A stretch of DNA of 7,411 nucleotides, from contig JAFUWP010000400.1 in assembly GCA_017483405.1 (NCBI GenBank), forward strand, positions 1 to 7,411. The letters run 5' to 3'. The stretch is from Oscillospiraceae bacterium (lineage in GTDB: Bacteria > Bacillota > Clostridia > Oscillospirales > Ruminococcaceae). This document shows, piece by piece, positions 1 through 5,500 of the stretch. Below the pieces are notes generated by a model, which saw only the letters and a list, made by a program, of their open reading frames with translations, was not told the DNA's origin and made no database searches. The stretch's first letter is position 1. Each line of letters starts with the position of its first letter. The translations under genes and the position numbers were made by a program.

Positions 1-80
1 AGTTCTTATTTTGATATATTGTCAAAGTGTCAGCTGAAATATTTCAGCTGACACTTTGACAATATATCAAAATAAGAACT
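1..80. repeat. Perfect 80-bp palindrome (40-bp arms, no spacer) at the window edge
   Basis: Bases 41-80 are the exact reverse complement of bases 1-40, with the centre between 40 and 41. The inner part (about 24-57: AAAGTGTCAGCTGAAA and its complement) could form a hairpin with short flanking A and T runs, as in a weak bidirectional terminator between convergent genes. The outer 23 bases on each side are AT-rich and also match perfectly, which is more than a terminator needs. It lies 9 bp beyond the glnN stop codon, so it may serve as or contain the glnN terminator, but no long U tract follows the core stem. Because the palindrome begins at base 1, the arms could extend further outside the window. 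A fold-back or contig-end artefact is a real alternative. Confidence 0.9.
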
Positions 81-89
81 GTTAAAAAA

Positions 90-2177
90 TTAAACCCCAA
101 ACAACAGCTTGTCATAAGTTGGGAATGCCCAATAATCTTCATCGGTAAGCTGTTCGGATTTATCCGCAGCTGTGCGCAGTCTCTCCATGGATGGAAGAAG
201 TTCATCACGAACAAATGCAGATGCTTCAAGAATATCCGACATTTCCTGCAATGCAGTGACATTCTCTGAAAGTACTGTAAGAGCAGAATCCATTTCATCC
301 GTCAAGGCAGAAAGTTCACTGACAATGCGTGTTTCTCTTGCACATGCAGTGTTCACAAGTGCTTTCTTAGCGGATGCAGCAGCGGCAGTATCAGCTGTAA
401 AGCGAATGACAGCCGGAATGATTTCTTTGCTTGCCATATCAATCATAGTATTTGCTTCAATTGTAACAGATTTGATATAATTTTCCAGCATAATATCACG
501 GCGGGAATATAATTCCGGTTCTGTAAAGATACCATGTTCTGTGAGCATCTTGACATTTTTTGCATCACAAAGATGAGGCATTGCATCTGCGGTTGTTTTA
601 AGATTGAACAGTCCGCGCTTTTCGGCTTCCACAATCCATGCATCATCATAGCCGTTTCCATTGAAAATAATTCGCTTATGGTCATGAATGGTTGTGCGAA
701 TCAGGTCATGCAATGCAGCATGAAAATCTTCTGCCCCTTCCAGCTGGTCTGCAAACTGACGCAATACTTCCGCAACTGCCGCATTCAGATGAATATTGGC
801 ACAGGAAATACTGTTAGACGAACCAAGCATACGGAATTCAAATTTGTTGCCAGTAAAGGCGAAGGGAGAAGTACGGTTACGGTCAGTCGTGTCCTTACTG
901 AATTTTGGAAGTACATCTACACCGAGCTGCATTTTTTCCTTCTTCGTGCCTCCATAGGGTATATCCTGTTCAATTGATTCCAGAATTGCCGTCAGTTCAT
1001 CTCCGAGGAAAATGGAGATAACCGCAGGCGGTGCTTCATTTGCACCAAGACGATGGTCATTTCCGGCAGTCGCAACGGAAAGGCGCAGTAAATCCTGATA
1101 ATCATCCACTGCTTTGATAACAGCCACTAAAAACAGCAGAAACTGTGCATTTTCCTGTGGAGTATCCCCAGGGGAAAGCAAATTTTCTCCTTGGTCAGTC
1201 GAGATAGACCAGTTATTATGTTTGCCCGAACCATTGACACCGGCGAAAGGCTTTTCATGGAGCAGACAAACCAGCCCATGTTTCAAAGCAACTTTCTGCA
1301 TGACTTCCATCGTAAGCTGATTATGGTCAGCGGCAATGTTTGTGGTATCATAAATGGGAGCAAGTTCATGCTGTGCCGGTGCAACTTCATTATGCTTTGT
1401 TTTCGCATAGATGCCAAGTTTCCACAATTCCCTGTCAAGGTCAGACATATATTCAGCAACACGGGGCTTGATTGAGCCAAAATAATGGTCATCCATTTCC
1501 TGACCTTTTGGCGGTTTTGCTCCAAAAAGCGTCCGTCCTGTCATGATTAAATCTTTACGCTGTTTCCATAGTTCTCTGTCTATCAGGAAATATTCCTGTT
1601 CTGGGCCTACAGAAGTCTTCACACTGCGTACTTTTTCATTACCGAACAGTTTCAGAATCCGCATTGCCTGACGGTTGAGTGCCTCCATAGAACGTAGGAG
1701 CGGTACTTTCTTATCAAGTGCTTCACCAGTATAGGAGCAAAATGCTGTCGGGATGTAGAGCGTTCCATCCTTGATGAAGGCATAGGAAGTCGGGTCCCAT
1801 GCGGTATAGCCTCTTGCCTCAAAAGTGGCGCGCAAACCGCCGGACGGAAAAGAAGATGCATCCGGTTCGCCTTTTACTAACTCTTTACCGGAAAATTCCA
1901 TGATAACCCTTCCGTCAGGTGCTGGAGAAATGAAACTGTCATGCTTTTCCGCAGTCAGTCCGGTTTCCGGCTGAAACCAATGTGTATAGTGCGTTGCGCC
2001 CATTTCCAATGCCCAATCTTTCATGGCAGATGCTACTGCATCCGCTACGGAGCTGTCAAGCTTTGTTCCTCTGTCAATGGTACGCTTCAGGCTTTTGTAG
2101 ACTTTTTCTGAAAGTCTTGCTTTCATCTGTCTGTCATCAAAGACACAAGTGCCAAAGATTTCAGTAATTTTTTCCAT
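90..2177 (-). CDS. glnN: Glutamine synthetase type III (GSIII), ATP-dependent glutamate-ammonia ligase
   Basis: This cytoplasmic enzyme makes glutamine from glutamate and ammonia using ATP; GSIII enzymes form large double-ring oligomers. The 695-aa length fits GSIII (about 690-730 aa) and far exceeds the 440-470 aa of type I. The N-terminal GSIII region (about residues 1-180) includes GATHYTHWFQP at 60-70. The catalytic domain shows GPEQEYF (191-197), KHNEVAPAQHE (261-271), NGSGKHNN (315-322), NDHRLGANEAPPA (373-385) and DRNRTSPFAFTGNKFEFR (432-449). These are the metal-, glutamate- and ATP-binding blocks of the family, all present without a break. The C-terminal region of roughly 150 residues looks largely helical, as expected for GSIII. 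The ATG at 2175-2177 is supported by AAGGAGG seven bases upstream. The gene is divergent from gltB, which uses its product, and appears to be controlled by a leader attenuator. GSIII could also be named glnA in some annotations. Confidence 0.97.
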   Translation of the reverse strand: MEKITEIFGTCVFDDRQMKARLSEKVYKSLKRTIDRGTKLDSSVADAVASAMKDWALEMGATHYTHWFQPETGLTAEKHDSFISPAPDGRVIMEFSGKELVKGEPDASSFPSGGLRATFEARGYTAWDPTSYAFIKDGTLYIPTAFCSYTGEALDKKVPLLRSMEALNRQAMRILKLFGNEKVRSVKTSVGPEQEYFLIDRELWKQRKDLIMTGRTLFGAKPPKGQEMDDHYFGSIKPRVAEYMSDLDRELWKLGIYAKTKHNEVAPAQHELAPIYDTTNIAADHNQLTMEVMQKVALKHGLVCLLHEKPFAGVNGSGKHNNWSISTDQGENLLSPGDTPQENAQFLLFLVAVIKAVDDYQDLLRLSVATAGNDHRLGANEAPPAVISIFLGDELTAILESIEQDIPYGGTKKEKMQLGVDVLPKFSKDTTDRNRTSPFAFTGNKFEFRMLGSSNSISCANIHLNAAVAEVLRQFADQLEGAEDFHAALHDLIRTTIHDHKRIIFNGNGYDDAWIVEAEKRGLFNLKTTADAMPHLCDAKNVKMLTEHGIFTEPELYSRRDIMLENYIKSVTIEANTMIDMASKEIIPAVIRFTADTAAAASAKKALVNTACARETRIVSELSALTDEMDSALTVLSENVTALQEMSDILEASAFVRDELLPSMERLRTAADKSEQLTDEDYWAFPTYDKLLFGV

Positions 2178-2184
2178 AAAAAAA

Positions 2185-2191
2185 CCTCCTT
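2185..2191 (-). promoter_or_regulatory. Ribosome binding site of glnN
   Basis: Read on the minus strand this is AAGGAGG, an almost complete anti-16S match, separated from the ATG at 2177 by a run of seven A residues. It fixes the glnN start. Confidence 0.93.
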
Positions 2192-2203
2192 AAAATTCAG
2201 ACA

Positions 2204-2244
2204 GGGGTATACACGATTGCCAATTCAGCAAACGCATACACCCC
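2204..2244 (-). promoter_or_regulatory. Long hairpin in the glnN 5' leader, between attenuator and RBS
   Basis: On the minus strand GGGGUGUAUGCG (2244-2233) pairs with CGUGUAUACCCC (2215-2204) in 12 consecutive pairs, three of them G-U. After one U-U mismatch, UUGC pairs with GCAA, leaving a seven-base loop, UGAAUUG. The helix ends 12 bases before the ribosome binding site and has no U tract, so it is not a terminator. It could stabilise the mRNA, bind a regulator or modulate translation. The same DNA could also be an imperfect inverted-repeat operator. The function is unknown; the structure itself is read directly from the sequence. Confidence 0.6.
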
Positions 2245-2267
2245 ATTGTGTACAAAAATTGATTCAG

Positions 2268-2312
2268 AAAAGAAAAAGGACTGCAAACACATCTTCGTGT
2301 TGCAGCCCCTTT
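2268..2312 (-). terminator. Intrinsic terminator inside the glnN leader (attenuator)
   Basis: In the minus-strand transcript AAAGG (2312-2308) pairs with CCUUU (2279-2275), CUGCA (2305-2301) with UGCAG (2285-2281), and the apical ACAC/GUGU closes the six-base loop GAAGAU (2296-2291). There is a bulged G at 2306 and a bulged U near 2286. The stem runs straight into UUUUUCUUUU. It lies only about ten bases downstream of the predicted start of transcription and about 90 bases before the glnN start codon, so it must stop glnN transcripts unless it is relieved. No other gene upstream needs a terminator here, because the gene on the far side is divergent. Confidence 0.85.
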
Positions 2313-2316
2313 GCTG
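2286..2316 (-). promoter_or_regulatory. Candidate ANTAR-type dual-hexaloop antiterminator, glnN leader
   Basis: Two tandem hairpins can form in the minus-strand transcript. P1 is CAGC-AAAGGG-GCUG (2316-2303), a 4-bp stem with a hexaloop having A1 and G4. P2 is AACAC-GAAGAU-GUGUU (2301-2286), a 5-bp stem with a hexaloop having G4 but G instead of A at position 1. Known RNA targets of ANTAR-domain antiterminators (EutV, NasR) are paired hexaloop hairpins with A1 and G4 of which the second overlaps a terminator. Here the bases of the P1 3' strand and loop (2312-2303) are also the 5' side of the terminator stem, so P1 and the terminator exclude each other, while P2 is the apex of the terminator. 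The structural logic fits well; the identity of the regulator is inferred, as no ANTAR gene is in the window. Confidence 0.72.
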
Positions 2317-2327
2317 TTCATATCAGC

Positions 2328-2356
2328 AGTATACCGCAAATTTTGCAATTTGTCAA
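2328..2356 (-). promoter_or_regulatory. Sigma-70-type promoter of glnN
   Basis: On the minus strand the -35 box is a perfect TTGACA (2356-2351), the spacer is 17 bases and the -10 box is TATACT (2333-2328, one mismatch to TATAAT). Transcription should start near 2321, about 144 bases before the glnN ATG. This places the ANTAR-like hairpins within the first few bases of the message. Confidence 0.87.
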
Positions 2357-2445
2357 GATAAAAAATCAAAATTCGGTAATATCAACTATTTTCGCGTATT
2401 TTACAGATTGAAATTATGCTTTTTAACAAAAATGTCCGTGAACGA
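2357..2445. other. AT-rich core of the divergent intergenic region, no gene seen
   Basis: About 90 bp separate the two -35 boxes. The stretch is rich in short A and T runs, which might act as UP elements for both promoters. I see no convincing operator palindrome, small gene or RNA gene in it. Confidence 0.5.
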
Positions 2446-2474
2446 TTGACAATTGTCCTCAACAGGTGTATAAT
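2446..2474 (+). promoter_or_regulatory. Consensus sigma-70 promoter of gltBD
   Basis: A perfect TTGACA (2446-2451) is followed by 17 bases and a perfect TATAAT (2469-2474). Transcription should start near 2481, leaving a leader of about 80 bases. Such a strong, fully consensus promoter with no evident operator suggests that control is exerted after initiation, which agrees with the terminator in the leader. Confidence 0.93.
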
Positions 2475-2481
2475 AATTACA

Positions 2482-2511
2482 GAACAAAGATGTTCATGGT
2501 AAGGCATTCGT
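2482..2511 (+). promoter_or_regulatory. Candidate ANTAR-type dual-hexaloop antiterminator, gltB leader
   Basis: P1 is GAAC-AAAGAU-GUUC (2482-2495), a perfect 4-bp stem with a hexaloop carrying A1 and G4. Directly after it, P2 can form from AUGGU (2496-2500) and UUCGU (2507-2511) around the loop AAGGCA, which again has A1 and G4. P2 is weak: one A-U, one G-C, two G-U pairs and a closing U-U. P1 loop, P1 3' strand and P2 5' strand are all reused in the long terminator stem, so the folds exclude each other. P1 matches the known ANTAR target pattern closely; P2 is the less certain half. The element would begin at about the second transcribed base. Confidence 0.66.
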
Positions 2512-2540
2512 GTCGGCTATGGGCATCTTTTTTATTTTTT
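2486..2540 (+). terminator. Intrinsic terminator inside the gltB leader (attenuator)
   Basis: The 5' strand 2486-2500 pairs with 2516-2530 in 15 consecutive pairs (AAAGAUG with CAUCUUU outermost, four G-U inside). After an AA/G internal loop, GGCA pairs with UGUC around a UUCG tetraloop (2507-2510). The stem is followed by UUUAUUUUUU (2531-2540). It occupies most of the transcribed leader between the promoter and the gltB ribosome binding site, and only gltB lies downstream, so its natural role is attenuation. Confidence 0.87.
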
Positions 2541-2550
2541 ATCAACAGAA

Positions 2551-2558
2551 AGAGGCGG
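2551..2558 (+). promoter_or_regulatory. Ribosome binding site of gltB
   Basis: AGAGGCGG lies just before two consecutive ATG codons at 2562 and 2565. AGAGG is six bases from the first ATG and GGCGG six bases from the second, so either may be used. It rules out upstream in-frame starts: the GTG at 2466 lies at the -10 box, and the ATG codons at 2490 and 2496 sit in the terminator stem without a ribosome binding site. Confidence 0.75.
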
Positions 2559-2561
2559 AAT

Positions 2562-5500
2562 ATGATGGATGATTTCAGAACGGAAATTCCATACGAAGCA
2601 CAAGGATTATACAACCCGAAATTTGAACATGAAAATTGTGGTATTGGTGCTGTTGTGAATCTGAAAGGCATTCGTTCACGGCGTATCGTTGAAGATGCAT
2701 TGACAATTGTTGAAAAACTGGAACATCGCGCCGGCAAAGATGCTGAGGGAAAAACTGGCGATGGCGTTGGAATTCTGACACAGATTCCTTATTCGTTTTT
2801 TCAGAAACACTTGTCAGAAGCAGGCATTTCTCCTAAAGAAGAAGGCGATTTCGGCGTAGGAATGTTCTTTTTCCCGCAGAGTGAATTCAAATGTACTCAG
2901 GCAAAGAAAATCTTTGAAATTATTGTCAAAAAAAATGGGATGGAATTTCTCGGCTGGCGTAAAGTGCCTTGTAATCCTGAAGTGCTCGGCAGTCGTGCAA
3001 GAGAAAGTATGCCGCAAATCTGGCAGGGCTTTATCAGCCGTCCGGAGGAATGCCCTAAAGGATTGGAGTTTGACCGAAAATTATATTTTATCCGGCGAGA
3101 ATTTGAACAGTCAAATGATTTGACATACGTCTGTTCTTTATCAAGCCGTACGATTGTATATAAGGGTATGTTCTTAGTACATGAATTACGGCAGTTTTAT
3201 ACAGACCTCCAGCAATCGGATTATCTTTCTGCAATTGCTATGGTACATTCAAGATTTTCAACTAATACTACTCCCAGCTGGCAAAAGGCTCACCCTAACA
3301 GACTGATTGTTCATAACGGAGAAATCAACACGATTACCGGAAATGAAGATAAAATGCTCGCGCGTGAGGAAACTATGTCATGTGAAATCTTCCGCGACCA
3401 GATGCATAAAATCCTGCCTGCACTCAATGCAAATGGTTCGGACTCTGCACGGCTTGACAACGCGCTTGAATTTCTTGTGATGTCCGGTGTGCCGCTGCCT
3501 AAAGCAGTGATGCTGATGATTCCCGAACCTTGGAAAAATGACCGCACACTCTCCCAGAACAAACGTGATTTTTATCAGTATTATGCAACCCTTATGGAAC
3601 CTTGGGACGGTCCGGCTTCTATTATTTTTTCCGATGGTGATGTGATGGGAGCTGTCCTTGACCGAAATGGCCTGCGCCCTTCCCGATACTGCATCACAAC
3701 AGATGGATTTTTAGTACTTTCTTCCGAAACAGGATGTATTGATATTCCCCCTGAAATGATTGTCAAAAAAGACCGTCTCCGCCCTGGCAGAATGCTTCTT
3801 GCAGATACCAAACAAGGCAGACTGATAGATGATAACGAAATCAAGGAACAATATGCATCTGCCCAGCCTTATGGTGAATGGCTTGCAATGCAGCTTGTCA
3901 CATTGGAAGAACTGCATATTCCCAATCAGAAAATCCGCATCTACTCCCATGAAGAACTGACTCAGCTTCAAAAAGCGTTCGGATATTCCTATGAAGATAT
4001 TCAGAAAAGCATTTTGCCAATGGCAGTCACCGGAACAGAATCTATTGCTTCTATGGGAAGTGATATTCCACTGCCTCCGCTGGATGAAATGCATCCTCCG
4101 TTATTCAATTATTTCCGTCAGTTATTTGCACAAGTTACCAATCCCCCGATTGATGCTATCCGTGAGGAAGTTGTGACAGATACTGCCATGTATATCGGAC
4201 AAGACGGCAATCTGCTGGAAGAACGTCCTGAAAATTGTCATGTTCTCAAAGTAGAAAACCCCATTCTTTCCGAAACGGATTTGCTGAAAATCAAATCACT
4301 GCATTCTCATGGATTGCATTCTGCTGTCATTCCGATTACGTTCTATATCGGAACAACTTTAGAGCGCGCCATTGAACAGCTTTTTATTGAAGCAGATAAA
4401 GCCTATCGCAGCGGTGCAAATATTCTGATTCTTTCTGACAGGGATGTGGACGAATCACGCTGTGCAATTCCTTCGTTATTAGCAGTTGCCGCCTTGCAGC
4501 AGCATCTGGTATCTACCAAAAAATACACCGCCATTGCAATTATTCTGGAAAGTGCAGAACCTCGTGAAGTGCATCATTTTGCTACACTGCTCGGCTATGG
4601 TGCGTGTGCTGTCAATCCTTATCTTGCACATGAAACAATTCATGATTTGATTCGGAGAGGACAGCTCAATAAAGACCATTATGCAGCCGAAAATGATTAC
4701 AATCTGGCGATTTTACATGGCATCGTGAAGATTGCATCTAAAATGGGAATTTCTACCCTGCAATCCTATCAGGGCAGCAAGCTGTTTGAAGCTGTCGGAA
4801 TTTCAAAAGAAGTCATTCATCGTTATTTTAAGGGAACAATCAGCCGCATCGGCGGAATCGGTCTGCATGATTTGAGCAAAAGAACAGAATTATTGCATCA
4901 TATTGCATTTGACCCGATTGGACTGCATACAGACAGTGTTCTCCCAAGCCGCGGACTGCATCAGCTCCGCAGCGGCAAGACAGAACACTTGTATACACCG
5001 CTGACAATTCATCTGCTGCAAGAATCTGCCAGAACCGGAAATTATGCTTTATATCAGCAGTATACAAAAGCACTTCATGAAGAAGATAAACATCTGACTT
5101 TGCGCAGTCTTTTAGATTTCCGTTTTCCTGAAAACGGCGGTATTCCGTTAGAAGAAGTCGAATCTGTTGAAAGCATCTGCAAACGATTCAAAACAGGGGC
5201 TATGTCCTACGGTTCTATTTCACAGGAAGCACATGAATGCTTGGCTGAGGCTATGAATGCGATTGGCGGAAAATCCAATTCCGGTGAAGGCGGTGAATCT
5301 CCTGAACGTCTGCATTCTAAAAAATGTTCCGCTATCAAGCAGGTAGCCTCCGGCAGATTTGGTGTTACTTCGGAATATCTTGTTTCTGCACAGGAAATTC
5401 AAATTAAAATGGCACAAGGTGCAAAACCTGGGGAAGGCGGACATCTTCCTTCTGAAAAGGTATATCCGTGGATTGCCAAAACCAGACATTCTACCGCTGG

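Noticed and set aside
56..84. TTGACA at 56-61 within the palindrome as a possible promoter reading into glnN antisense
   Set aside because: At 17 bases downstream the sequence is CTGTTA, a poor -10 box, and no coding frame follows on that strand.
172..977. Plus-strand open frames across glnN (for example 172-480 and 534-977)
   Set aside because: They are shadows of the strongly conserved glnN coding sequence on the other strand, with no ribosome binding sites or recognisable protein features.
2178..2321. Open frame on the minus strand from the ATG at 2321 (MNSKGAATRRC...), ending just before the glnN RBS
   Set aside because: The ATG falls at the predicted transcription start, so it has no ribosome binding site. 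The frame runs through the terminator and the second hairpin, and its composition does not look coding.
2481..2540. Glutamine riboswitch (glnA type or downstream-peptide type) in the gltB leader
   Set aside because: The leader is too short, the conserved three-way-junction elements of the glnA motif are not visible, and all bases are accounted for by the terminator and the hexaloop hairpins.
2490..2561. Possible leader peptide or upstream start of gltB at ATG 2490 or 2496
   Set aside because: There is no ribosome binding site in front of it, the codons lie in the terminator stem, and the frame simply continues into gltB with no stop codon. It also shows no run of regulatory codons for Gln or Glu.
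2320..5065. A 15-bp exact repeat (ATATCAGCAGTATAC) at 2320-2334, overlapping the glnN -10 box, and at 5051-5065 inside gltB
   Set aside because: The second copy encodes ordinary GltB residues (YQQYT) and has no -35 box at the proper distance; chance similarity of AT-rich sequence is the simplest explanation.
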